Assembly: GCA_001600615.1 (NCBI GenBank)
Contig: BCKK01000003.1
Location: 1,066,500-1,130,499, forward strand
Length of the DNA stretch: 64,000 bases
Reading direction: 5' to 3'
DNA from: Dioszegia crocea
Lineage: Eukaryota > Basidiomycota > Tremellomycetes > Tremellales > Bulleribasidiaceae
Under the pieces are notes generated by a model. That model was not told the DNA's origin and did no database searches. It was given only the letters and a program-made list of their open reading frames with translations. The position numbers and the translations under genes were made by a program. The first letter of the stretch is position 1. Every line of letters begins with the position of its first letter. Of this stretch, positions 1 through 10,635 are shown piece after piece.

Positions 1-434
1 TAGGGCGAACCAATAATTACATCGAGGTGAGTCTACAAACCGCCCGCAAGCTGACTTGTAGCGCCTTACAGTCGGTGCGTCTCTATCTATCAACAACATC
101 ACAGATCTCGACTCAATTATCCCCAATTCGCACCTCATCATCAATCCTCCTCATCCCGTATCCAAACCAGATACAGGCCCCGTCCAGAATCGGCCGTTGG
201 AATGGAGGACCGAGCTGTATCTCCACCCTGGCGATTGGGTACCCTATGTCGCTGCTGCTGTTCTGGGAACTGTGATTATTCTGGCAGGGGTAGTGATGGG
301 TCTGAATGAGCGGGAAAAGGTGAGTTATCAAAGCAGGTGAAAGAGAGTCGAGGACTGGAAGCTGACACACCCAGAAAGAAGATGAAATGGAGAGAAGAAG
401 AGCTTTGCACGCTATCAACTTCCAAGCTTTGTAA
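1..434 (+). CDS. C-terminal part of a membrane protein (5' end outside window)
   Basis: Seen: an open frame runs through a Pro-rich stretch and the motif LHPGDWVPYV, then a clear hydrophobic helix (AAAVLGTVIILAGVVMG). It is followed by a charged end, NEREK, joined over an intron at 320-374 (GTGAGT donor, CTGAC branch, CAG acceptor) to KEDEMERRRALHAINFQAL and a TAA at 432-434. A further junction lies around 27-80. The gene therefore ends with one membrane span and a basic cytosolic tail. Inference: the 'GDW.PYV' plus terminal helix pattern faintly recalls the C-terminus of apolipoprotein N-acyltransferase-like carbon-nitrogen hydrolases, but too little is present to name it. Confidence 0.55.
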
Positions 435-650
435 CACAGTAGATGCATTGTCTGGTTCGGCGGGGCTGCTAGTGGCTGGCCAAGTGCTTAAATGTCCTGG
501 CCTGACGGGGATGCATTGTCATGCTCGATGATGTTGCAGAGTGCAAGCTTCGGGTAAATTTCCGGCTTTGAATTGGGTCCGAATTCGACTTCAACCCATC
601 GCTCATTCCACTATCCTGCGCCTCCAGGCTTCAACCCCAATCTCAGCGTG

Positions 651-3600
651 ATGATGAATATCGACGACGAAGAGGAGGGCCAGCATGCCGTGGCCGAACT
701 TCAAGTGGAAATAGGCAGTACATGGGATGTACGCTACTGTTCTTCCTCCCTCCCCTTCAGCGATATCTGGTTCGAGAGTCAGTGCCAAAGTCTGATGCTG
801 AAGACATTTAGGTTGTTGGCCCTTTCCCAAGGTGAGAAAAGAGTCCCGTAACTCCTCGCAAGGAGCTGAAGGCTATAGTGGAATGCGAGAACACCCCTTC
901 ATCGCTTCTCCAATTCACGCCTTTCCGCCCAGAACATTCGTCGACGACCCAGACGTGGATTTCGCCCGACGTCCATATGCTCCAACTGAGACATGGCCGA
1001 GTGAATTGGCTGAGGGCGGGAGGGTAGGATGGAGCAAGTTTAAGGCGGACAAGAATGGATGGTTGGAGGTGTTCTATCCTGATATCCGGTATGTCTCCTC
1101 ACCTCTGGCCGAGGGAAGTCACGAGCTTATCAGGGCAGATGGGACCAGCTTCGTTCAGATCGTGGATGGGCTTCACTCCAGTACCAAGTACTTCTACGCA
1201 CGACCATCACTATCCCTCTACAAGCAGACCACGCCGAGACACCCGTCCTTATCGATGTTATCCAGGGCACAGAATATGCGTTCATCCCTATCCATCGCCC
1301 GCCTCAAATCCCTACCAAATGGTTCAACGGCGATGTGTACGACTTTGCCTCCTCTAGAACAGGACAGGCATACTCTACGGGTCAGACATCCAATCTGGCA
1401 CGCACTGTATGCCTACCGCCTGGCCAGTACACCATGATTTTGCGAGCGCACTACGAAACTCGGCTGTTCGGTGATCCCAAATCCGCGCCTAAACCAGCGC
1501 GGGGACCTGTCATTCGGATGAAGGTGCAAGCTGTCACGGGCGGAAGGGTGGCAGAGGCTGTGCAGGGTCTGAGAGTCGTGCCGGATGTGATGGATGGGTG
1601 GTTTATGGGGGATTGGATATCAGTGGGGTTGCGCGCTGGGATGGAGGATGTGAAGGTGAAGTCTGTCTCTATTCAAGGGAGGGCAGGGGTGCGCTTAGGA
1701 CTGTCGGGGGGCCCTATTTTGGTCCGAGCGGGCCAGACTCGATCCATCGCCTTGCGAGTCATCCAGGACGAGCCTATGGACCAAGCTATCCAAAAGCTCG
1801 AAATCAGCCTCTCAATCACCGAAGGAGCTCAGCTGCAACAACAGCAGGAACTGCACTGGCAGGTACAGCTTCAACAGCGCTACTCCAATACACCTTCGGG
1901 TCCATGTACGATAACTTTCGCTTCGCCCAGCGTACCGAAGTATGGGTCACCGGCGTCCATTTCTTACGCTACACTCATACTACCCATATCGTTACAGGAT
2001 GCCCGAACGGATGGTACGCTGCCGCCTGTTATACTTGCGCTGCATGGTGCCGGAGTGGACGCCTCAAGCGTGTTTTGGAGCGACGCTATCCCTAAGCGCC
2101 GTACGGGTTGGGCCGTATTGCCGACTGGGCGGAATGAATGGAGCGAGGATTGGCATGGCGGAAGTATGGCAGACGCTTGGAGAGCAAGAGAGACTGTCTC
2201 CTATATTGCCGACAGGATGAATTGTTGCGTTTCGACGGATACCTTGTGCGTGATCTCGTCCGTCAGGCTGGACCCATTCTGATTCTCGCAGATTGATGGG
2301 TCACTCAAACGGCGGGCAGGGAGCGTGGCACTTAGCTGCCCGATATCCTGATCGCGTAGTCGGAGGTGAGTCCTAGCCAAGGTCTCAGCTGAATATAGTA
2401 ATTGCGGCGTCTGGATGGCTGACAATCCACGACTACGTGCCGTATATCGAGCAGTGAGGCTCTCTCGATCAATACAGCCGGATCTTTGTCGCTGATACCA
2501 ATAGGACTGCCAACCACTTTGCGGACCCAGCGTTGATGGGCATCCTGCGCTCCAGCTTGACTCCATACGACAACGATCTACACGCGTCTAACCTCGTTGG
2601 TATCCCGATACTTGCTATCCACGGCAGCGACGATGACAACGTCACACCTCGGCATTCCCGGGCCCACCTCGCAGCCATAGCAGCCTGGGCAGGGAACGAC
2701 AATCTACTCACTCTCCTCGAAATACCGAAAAAGGGGCATTTCTGGGCAGAGATTTTCAATCAGCCGAAAGTCATCCAATGGATGGATAGGCTTCCTCACG
2801 AAGATGATTCCAGAGTAAAGCGGAACAAGAGCTTCACTCTGACTTGCGCCAATCCACTGGAATGCGGTGGCCGAGCCGGAGTGAAGATACTGGAGTTGGA
2901 AGTGCCCGGACGGTAAGTTCTCATCAAAACATCAAGCATGCATGCACAGGCTGACTCACAAGTCTCGCGAGACTGCGTGGTCTCGGCATGGATGAGTATA
3001 CAGCACACAGTAGAGTCATGAACCCGCAGACTTATCAAGGACTGAACGTGCGCAAGTTCAGTGTCTCTTATGATGGCAAACATTGGGAGTACATGAAAAA
3101 GAATAATGGATACGAGGTGAGTTGATCTTCGTGACTGGGGTTAATGGCTTCAGGGGCACGAAGTAGGCGTCCCTGCCAGGACCCACAGAGCTTATGGTCC
3201 AATGATTAGGCTTCTTGCGACTGAGGCATTGTTCACCATTGTGTACGGCAATACGCCAGCATTGAGACTGCTTGCGCTTCGCCTCGCTCATGACCTGATG
3301 GTGTATCACCGGATCGATACCGAGATCCTTAATGATTCAGAAGGTCGAGAGAAGGTGGCGGAGGGTCTGATTCCGGGCAGTCTCGTCTGTCTGGGCCGGC
3401 CTGAGGAGAATGAGCTCGTTGACTGGATGGCGGGCGAGAAGAAGGTCCCAGGTGAGTTCGACATCCGACTCCTGGCTGACCAATAGTTGCTTTCCCTTTG
3501 TGCGACGCTTTTGAGATTGACGGGAATTGCATCAGAGGCTCTGGGACGGGTGAGCCAACGTGATCACGTCGAGACAGACATGTTCACTGATCAAAATTCA

Positions 3601-4007
3601 GGCATCATCACTCTTCACCCACATCCTTGTCGACCTCTTGCTTTGGCTGCCATCATTGCCGGTAACGATGTGATTGGTACAGAACTGGCGGCTAGGCTCT
3701 TCCCTATCAGGACTGGAGTTACGGTATGTCGGGGCATGCTTAACTAAAACAACGCACGAACTAATCCTTGCAGGTCCCGGACTGGGCAATTGTCTCACCC
3801 ACCATGCGATCTCAGGGAGCTGGAGGACTCGTCGGTGCCGGGTGAGCGACCCTCATATGAGAATACCGCTCATATCGCTAATCAAGCAGGTTCTACGGCC
3901 ACGACTGGAAGTACAACAGTGTCATGTCCTGGTTAGACACGTCAGCTTGCGTGGAGACGGCTCAAACTTGTGGGCCCGACAGACGCAAACGGCCACGCCA
4001 GTCTTGA
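651..4007 (+). CDS. Alpha/beta hydrolase (S9-like serine hydrolase), 13 exons, ~929 aa
   Basis: Seen: exons 651-728, 812-831, 879-1088, 1139-2245, 2292-2365, 2399-2441, 2478-2912, 2963-3116, 3154-3451, 3487-3549, 3602-3723, 3774-3841 and 3890-4007 sum to 2790 nt in one open frame. The N-terminal part carries WDVVGPFPSGMREHP and a beta-rich segment. The catalytic domain has the nucleophile elbow GHSNGGQG, the acid in IHGSDDDNV and the histidine in KKGHFW. A C-terminal half follows (VYHRID, FYGHDWKYNS). Established: this architecture is a fungal family annotated as S9/alpha-beta hydrolase with a long N-terminal domain; the substrate is not known. Odd: introns of 33-37 nt and a 20-nt second exon. 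The 5' end is uncertain: no signal peptide follows ATG 651, so an upstream exon (529-552 is one option) may exist. Confidence 0.75.
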
Positions 4008-4110
4008 AGTTTCGGATCTTTCCATATGCTTGTAATGTGTAGATCTTAGTGCTCTATTTGCGGGATGTCGGCCTCACGACCTTCCAAGGGCCTCGAAAGG
4101 TCACTGAGGA

Positions 4111-4131
4111 CCCCTGACACCAGGGGCCTTT
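4111..4131 (+). terminator. Hairpin followed by a T run, 3' of the hydrolase gene
   Basis: CCCCTG (4111-4116) and CAGGGG (4121-4126) form a perfect 6-bp stem with loop ACAC, followed shortly by TTTTT. It lies about 105 bp after the hydrolase stop codon. It resembles a factor-independent terminator, which nuclear genes do not use, so a role in 3'-end structure is only a guess. Confidence 0.3.
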
Positions 4132-4338
4132 TTACTTCCGCGCCGCTCGGGCCTGGCTAGCCTGTGCCTGAACTGCGCTATGGCCCAAGTGATAGATGCT
4201 CTCTCTGCATACATCTACCATCTCACGCATACACTCTCATTGACATCTCGACCCTCACCCTCCGGTGACATCATACAGGCACCGCCCAAAATATCTTAAG
4301 CCATCAAAGTCTCAGCCCGCCCCGTTTCAGCCCCGCCC

Positions 4339-4344
4339 TATAAA
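4339..4344 (+). promoter_or_regulatory. TATA box of RAS1
   Basis: TATAAA in a C-rich context, 82 bp upstream of the RAS1 start codon; position and sequence fit a core promoter. Confidence 0.5.
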
Positions 4345-4425
4345 GCTCCGAATCCACTTCAACAGGTCTTGCCCTGCCCCGCTTGGACCGTATCTGACTC
4401 CGCCCCGACCTTTACTTGACCCAAC

Positions 4426-5594
4426 ATGTCCAGGGTGAGCAGGTTGTCATCTCTGCTAGACAGTGACAATGGCTGACGTACCCCAGGGACAATTTTTGAG
4501 AGAGTACAAGCTCGTCGTGGTTGGCGGTGGTGGTGCGTTGATTGACTCCGCTTGGATGCTGTGGCACCCCTTTGGGCTATCGATATGGTTATTAGGGGCT
4601 GCAAAGGAAGGGTGGTGGCTGATCTGCTTTAGGTGTCGGGAAGTCTGCCCTGACTATTCAATTCATCCAGTCTCATGTGAGTTGCTCGGACGGTGAAGGG
4701 AATTAAGGTTCAATGCTGACCCTGACAGTTCGTTGATGAGTAAGTCCACCGCTGCCTCTGCTGTTGTAGAGGGGGAAACTACTGATGCTATCTAGATATG
4801 ACCCAACGATCGGTGAGCTCGCTTCTGTCTGTGGATGCGGACTGAAGCAGAGCTAATGATGTACAGAGGACTCATACAGGAAGCAATGCGTGATTGATGA
4901 GGAGGTGGCGCTGCTTGATGTCCTGGATACGGCCGGACAGGAAGAGTATGGAGCTATGCGAGAGCAATATATGCGGACTGGTGAGTCAGGGTCACATTGT
5001 GCCCCCGAAGCTGAGCTGACATTCGTCAGGGGAGGGGTTCTTGCTTGTCTACTCGATAACATCTAGGAGCAGCTTTGAGGAGGTGTCTACTTTCCATCAA
5101 CAGATTCTGAGGGTGAGCTACCGGAGGCTGTAAAGACGGCGCAGAAAGCTCATCAAGTTAGGTCAAGGATAAAGATTACTTCCCCGTTGTCGTCGTTGCG
5201 AACAAGTGTGATTTGGAGTATGAACGTCAGGTCCAGCCTCATGGTACGTCTACCCGGTCTTCGCACATGCCAAGGGCTTCACTGATGCTGTACAGAAGGT
5301 CGAGACCTGGCCAAGCGATTCGTGGCTCTATGTATCGAGACCTCAGCCAAGCAGCGGGTCAACGTGGACGAGGCGTTCATTGCGGTTGTGAGAGCCATCA
5401 GGCGGTATCAAAAGGTATGCCATGATCCTAAGACTCAGACCCTAGGACACAGAGCTGATAATCAGGAATCCGGCCCACCTTTAGACGCCGTCGCGCCCGG
5501 CAGAGCACCCGCGAACGACGCTGGCGGAAGGCCTGCAAAGAGGGCGGACGATCACGTCGACAAGGGATGCTGCGGTAGCTGTGTCATCCTCTAG
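4426..5594 (+). CDS. RAS1: Ras1 small GTPase, 10 exons, 217 aa
   Basis: Membrane-bound molecular switch upstream of cAMP, morphogenesis and mating pathways in basidiomycetes. Seen: exons 4426-4434, 4487-4532, 4633-4676, 4729-4739, 4796-4812, 4867-4980, 5030-5112, 5162-5243, 5296-5414 and 5466-5594 (654 nt, in frame). The protein has the P-loop GGGGVGKS, switch I YDPTIEDS, switch [11 protein letters not shown] with wild-type Gln, the guanine-specificity motifs NKCD and ETSAK, a variable tail and the CAAX box CVIL preceded by a cysteine pair for lipidation. The first exon gives only Met-Ser-Arg. Odd: exons 4 and 5 are micro-exons of 11 and 17 nt covering the effector loop. Identification as the RAS1 ortholog is very secure. 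Confidence 0.97.
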
Positions 5595-6119
5595 GCGCTG
5601 ATCGTGGAGTGTAGTGGAACAAACTTGAGAGAAGGGCTGGGAAGAAACGTGTTGGTTGTTTGGGTAAAGGGAGGGGGATCTTTGGAATGCTCGCTCGTAT
5701 TTGCATCACATTGCGCATTTTTGGCTTTATTCTCATCTTGGGTAAAGTTACTCGTTTATAGCATGTATAGTTCCTTGACGATGTAATGTGGTAGAAACAT
5801 GCTGCAGGTGTGGTCATGATGGGGATAATACAGGCGGTATATACATTCCAGGGTCACTATCGAGCAGTGGGCCCGACAAAGACGCTACAAGGGCGCTATC
5901 TTCAAGACATCCACCACCTTTTGCTCCACATTGACCCGTCTATCAGGTATCAGCCCAGCGACTAGATTGCGACAGCTCTCACTCACCTCCGCCATACGGC
6001 GTTGTCAAGTTTCGCCACTCTTGAGTTGCAAAAGAATCAATGACAGCTTGGCTATTGGGAAGCGGTTGGCCCCTTGCTGCGTTAGCGACAGGCTCGTGCT
6101 CATCGTAAGGCCGGCATGC
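5595..6119. other. Intergenic region between convergent RAS1 and PPC decarboxylase genes
   Basis: Holds the 3' untranslated regions of the two convergent genes. I see no convincing reading frame, RNA gene or repeat. Confidence 0.6.
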
Positions 6120-7284
6120 TCACTTTGGAAGACCGTGTGGTGGATCCGTTGACGACCGACCTGGAGTGGGTGGAGTGGACGGGCGAGTCCCAGGCTGTGA
6201 GTGATCATATGGCGTGGTCTTTGCCATCTGGCTCGATGAAGCGACTGGTGGATGTCGCCTTCCTGAAGGATTCGGCCCAGCGGTGAGCGCGGAGGCTGTC
6301 GCGAGTCTCTGTATGTACATAGACCCGAAGTTCTCAATCATGGATACTATATCCCGCCAATCTGTCATTTTGCCCACTCCTGCTTGGTCAGCTATACTGT
6401 GATCATCCTCGGCGGCATCAAGAGAGAAGTGGTTGCCGGAATACCAACTCACCCTCATCTCCACAAGCCAGTATACCCGCTCCCTGTGGTCCACTAATCA
6501 TGTACCCCAGCTTCTCCTGGACAGCCTTGAGATGGTCGGCGGTGAATGGGTGTTGATACATATGAGTGTTCATGGCTGGACAGAGGATCACAGGAGTATC
6601 AGGAGTGAGCGCGCGCATCATCGATAGCTGCTGAATCAGCATGAAATTGACATGTCGCATAGCAGTAGCACTTACAGCTAGGTTGTCTGAGAACCCAGCT
6701 GCGAGTTTTGCTAAGAAGTCGGCAGAGCATGGAGCTATGACGACAAGGTCTGCCCATCGCCGAAGCTCGATATGCAGTATTGGATCTCCAAGCTTGTTCC
6801 AATCCTAGTTTCTATCAGCTTCGACCTAGACATGAAGCCTTGGGAGAGGGATAACGCTCCGACCATTCGTCTTCGTCTTTCCATATTCTCACACCTTTCA
6901 TCTCTTTTCTCTCTGGGCCATCTACAGCCATCTCACTGTCTGGGTGCAAACCACTTCGAATGGCCTCGTCTATGCGCGGCTGGTCATAGAAGTGTAGGCT
7001 GGCTTTGGTAGCTACAATCTGTAACTTGATCTCACGACTCTGAGCAAATCAACACACACTCAAAAATGCAATTGGACTGCACGGCCTTCCACTGAAGAGA
7101 CATCACGCACCCTGCTAAGAGCTCCGACAATGTCAGGTATTTTGACACTGGCAACGCTGCCTGTAGAAACTAGCACGACCCGAAATTTCCCATCGGGTCG
7201 AGCGGGCTTATGGTCGGCCGCCACAAATGGTCCTTTCAGCTGTCGTGGACGAGACGGACCGGCTTCTGCTGATTGTTGATCCAT
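6120..7284 (-). CDS. Phosphopantothenoylcysteine decarboxylase (HAL3/COAC family)
   Basis: FMN enzyme of coenzyme A synthesis that converts 4'-phosphopantothenoylcysteine to 4'-phosphopantetheine. Seen: exon 1 (7284-7111) starts MDQQSAEAG and carries the flavin-binding start VVLVSTGSVASVKIPD. The next exon begins LQIVATKASLHFY and reaches WKDEDEWSE. Later exons give HIELRRWADLVVIAPCSADF with the active-site His, the PAMNTHMY motif with the catalytic Asn, and LACGDEGEG with the substrate-clamp Cys, then GKMTDWRDIV. All catalytic residues of the family are present, so this is an enzyme and not a Hal3-type inhibitory subunit. The C-terminus has about 60 Pro/Ser-rich residues beyond the usual end. 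The exon junction before DPILHIELRRW (about 6790-6860) is uncertain. Confidence 0.88.
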
Positions 7285-7547
7285 CGTATAGCTAGAGGAG
7301 GTTATGGTGCAACTGAAACGTTCCTCAAAAACGATCCGGACCTCTCATTTCGGCGCCGTCGGACATGGCCGAAACACATTCAGGCGGCGTTTTCCGCTGA
7401 CCGTATGTCTGCCTTTTACGCATGTATATGCAGCCTGTGCTGCTGTATGTTACCCCAGAGTATTAGTGGGATAGCCTATGCATACGATGTATGCCTGAGA
7501 GTCGTTTTGGTAAGACGAAATCAGATGTAAGGCTCCAGTTGTCTCTG

Positions 7548-7595
7548 GGGAATTCCGGTACATTCCGGAAAGTTCCAGAAGATTCCGGGTCATTC
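7548..7595 (+). promoter_or_regulatory. Heat-shock element array upstream of HSP104
   Basis: Heat-shock factor binds alternating nGAAn/nTTCn units spaced by 5 bp. Here five consecutive perfect units occur: TTC 7563-7565, GAA 7568-7570, TTC 7573-7575, GAA 7578-7580 and TTC 7583-7585. Two further TTC units sit in the same 10-bp register at 7553-7555 and 7593-7595, with the GAA slots next to them degenerate. It lies about 200 bp upstream of the HSP104 start codon and 53 bp before the TATA box. The match between element and downstream gene makes this very likely functional. Confidence 0.93.
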
Positions 7596-7647
7596 TCGTA
7601 CGGATGCCGTAACCGACGTCACTCACCTCCACCCATCACCTGCCAGC

Positions 7648-7655
7648 TATATAAA
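7648..7655 (+). promoter_or_regulatory. TATA box of HSP104
   Basis: TATATAAA about 140 bp upstream of the HSP104 ATG and just downstream of the heat-shock element array, as expected for a strongly inducible promoter. A C/A-rich leader follows. Confidence 0.75.
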
Positions 7656-7791
7656 CGCTTACATTCCCACATTCCTCTCACTCTTCCCATACTCAGATTA
7701 GCACACAAGCACCCCTTGCCCATATATACACCCGCAAATCACACACACACAAATATCACTTCAACCAACCTAAACAACCCCATCCACCATC

Positions 7792-10542
7792 ATGGACAAC
7801 TTCACCGATAAGTCCAGCGAAATCATCAAGGCGTCTTTCGAGAAGGCCGAGGAGCTGGGTAACTCGCAAGTCTCTCCCCTCCATCTTATCGCTGTCCTCT
7901 GGGACGACCCTACTCCCTCTGGCACAGGCGACACCCAGCCCACCCTTCTCAAAAGCGCTTTCGAACGCCTCAATGGCAACCCCACCCTATTTAACCGAAC
8001 CCTCATGTCTAAACTCAACAAACTCCCCTCTGTCCACCCTCCCCCTTCACCACCACTCCCACTCACACAATCTTACCACAACACCCTACGCGAAGCTCAG
8101 AAATGTCAAAAAGAGCAAAATGACCAGTTTGTCGCTATCGATCACCTCATCCTCGCGTTACTCCGGGTCGACGCTGCCGAGCTGAAGGAGCTCTTGAAGG
8201 GCGCTGGAGTGGACGCGAAGGCACTGGAGGCGGAGATAAGGCGGAAGAGAGGAGGGCGGAAGGTGGACAGTAAAAGTGCCGAAGCGCAGTTCGAGGCCTT
8301 GACCAAGTACTGTACCGACTTGACTGCGCTGGCGGAGCAGGGAAAGCTAGATCCTGTCATTGGGAGGGACAACGAGATCCGGAGGGTCATCAGGTGTCTT
8401 AGCAGAAGGACGAAGGGTAACCCTGTTCTAATTGGTAAGTAAATCTACGTCCAACATATAGTATAGCATGCTGACATTCCAGGTGAACCAGGAGTAGGCA
8501 AAACAGCCATCGCCGAGGGTCTAGCCCAACGTATCGTCGACCGAGACGTCCCCCCATCCCTTATCTGTCGACTCCTCTCCCTTGACATGGGCGCTCTCAT
8601 GGCCGGCGCCAAGTACAAGGGCGAGTACGAAGAACGAGTCAAAGCCGTTCTTTCCGAAATCGAAAAATCCGGCGACGAAGGTACAGCCATCATCCTCTTC
8701 GTCGACGAGATGCACCTCCTCTGCTCCGGCAAGGACTCGAGTGGCGGTATGGACGCTGCCAATCTCCTTAAACCCATGCTGGCCCGTGGCAAGCTCCGGG
8801 TCATTGGCGCCACCACACTCAACGAGTACCGCGAGTACATCGAGAAGGATTCGGCGCTCGAACGGCGGTTCGCCCAAGTCATCGTTGACGAACCGACCGT
8901 TGTCGATACTGTTGCCATCATGCGCGGTATCCGGGAGAAGTACGAAACCCACCACGGTGTAAGGATTATGGACTCTGCCCTGGTCCTTGCTGCCCAACTC
9001 GCCAAGCAATACCTCACCGCTCGGCGATTACCCGATTCTGCCATCGATCTTCTTGACGAAGCGTCGGCGGCAGTCAAGATTGCCCGTGAGACGCGACCCG
9101 AGGCGCTTGACGAGTTGGAGAGGAAGAAGTTGGGATTGGAGGTGGAGGTACATGCGCTAGAGAGGGAGAAGGACGAGGCCAGTAAGGAGCGGCTCGAGGC
9201 GGCCAAAAAGGCAATTGCGGATGTGGAGGATCAGCTGGGGCCGATGAAGCGGGAGTACGAAAATGAGAAGCACCTGGGTGATGAGATTCAGGAAGTCAGG
9301 CGGCGGATCGATGAGTTGCGAGCCAAGGCGGACGAAGCGGAACGTCGCTATGACCTAGCAACAGCTGCAGATATCCGATACCACTCTATCCCGCAGCGCG
9401 AGGCGAAATTGAAGGAATTGGCGGAAAGGGAGGCGGAAAGGGGGACAGGTCAACAAGTCACACCTGAAATGATCGCCGAGGTCGTCGCTCGATGGACAGG
9501 TGTTCCCGTCTCGCGCCTGGTCGAAACCGAAAAGGCCAAACTCCTCCGACTTGAAAAACTCCTCTCCCGAAAAGTCGTCGGTCAGCCCGAGGCCGTGCGA
9601 GCAGTCGCCAATGCCATCCGTCTCAACCGGTCTGGTCTTTCCAACCAGAATCGGCCCATCGCATCATTCATGCTCGTCGGACCCTCCGGAACCGGTAAAA
9701 CCCTGCTTGCCAAAACCCTCGCGGAAGTCATGTTCAATTCGGCAGACGCGATGGTCCGAATCGACGCTTCAGAGTATTCTGAAAAGCACACGGTGTCGAG
9801 GCTCATCGGAGCCGCACCCGGTTACATTGGACACGATCAAGGTGGACAGCTTACCGAAGCTGTTCGCCGAAAGCCCTACACCCTCATCCTCATTGACGAG
9901 ATCGAAAAGGCTGCGAGAGAGTTCCACCAGCTCTTCTTGCAAGTCCTTGACGACGGCCGGTTGACGGACAGTAAAGGCCGAGTCGTCGATTTCCGGAATT
10001 GCATCATCATGATGACTTCCAACACGGGTTCTGCCTACCTCAACGAGAACCCTTCTGAAGGTGCCGTCCTCCCCGAGATCCGCGAGAAGGTCATGGCCGC
10101 CATCTCTGCCACTTTCCCCCCCGAATTCCTCAATCGTATCGACGACATCATCCTCTATCGCTCATTGTCCCGCTCGGATATCAGGCGCGTGGTGGATATC
10201 AGATTGAGGGAGGTGCAGAAGCGGCTAGATGATAATGGGCGGAAGATTGCGCTGAATGTGGATGAGGTGGCGTTGGACTGGTTGGGATCAGCGGGCTACT
10301 CTCCGAACTATGGGGCGAGACCGATGGCTCGACTCATCCAGTCTGAAATCCTCAATCCACTCAGTAGGCTGCTGCTTCAGGCGCGAGTGAGGGATGGGGA
10401 GGAGGTACGGGTGACGGCGGATCTGAAGCGGAACAAGATTGTCGTCTTGCCGAACCACGAGCAGGATGTCAGTATGACGGGGGATAGTGAGGATGAGGAG
10501 GATGACGATGAGATGGAGCTGGATGTCGAGCCTCTGGATTAG
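7792..10542 (+). CDS. HSP104: Heat-shock protein 104 (ClpB-type AAA+ disaggregase), 900 aa
   Basis: Hexameric ATPase that pulls polypeptides out of aggregates together with Hsp70/Hsp40. Seen: exons 7792-8434 and 8483-10542 sum to 901 codons, close to the ~908 aa of yeast Hsp104. Order: Clp N-domain (about 1-160), NBD1 with Walker A GEPGVGKT, Walker B FVDEM and pore loop KYKGEYEER, a long coiled-coil middle domain rich in Glu/Lys/Arg (about 400-530), NBD2 with Walker A GPSGTGKT, Walker B LIDEIEK and pore loop GYIGHDQGG, a sensor-2 region GARPMAR, and an acidic tail ([12 protein letters not shown]) as in eukaryotic cytosolic Hsp104. The single intron interrupts the NBD1 Walker A codons. Regulation: heat-shock element array and TATA box just upstream. 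Confidence 0.97.
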
Positions 10543-10635
10543 GTAGTCTCTAGATATTGGTAGTCATTGGTAGTAGTACATATTAACTTTTGGGATACAG
10601 CTGTAGATAGCATTATGAAGCAGATTACAAGCAAT

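Noticed and set aside
2454..2477. A 24-nt intron (GTGAGG...ACAG) in the hydrolase gene to remove the TGA at 2455
   Set aside because: A donor at 2442 gives a 36-nt intron in the right phase, matching the other short introns of the gene, so no micro-intron is needed.
8445..9206. Long minus-strand frame (253 codons) antisense to HSP104
   Set aside because: Ser/Arg/Ala-rich shadow of the strongly codon-biased HSP104 exon; no domain, and it lies wholly within a certain gene.
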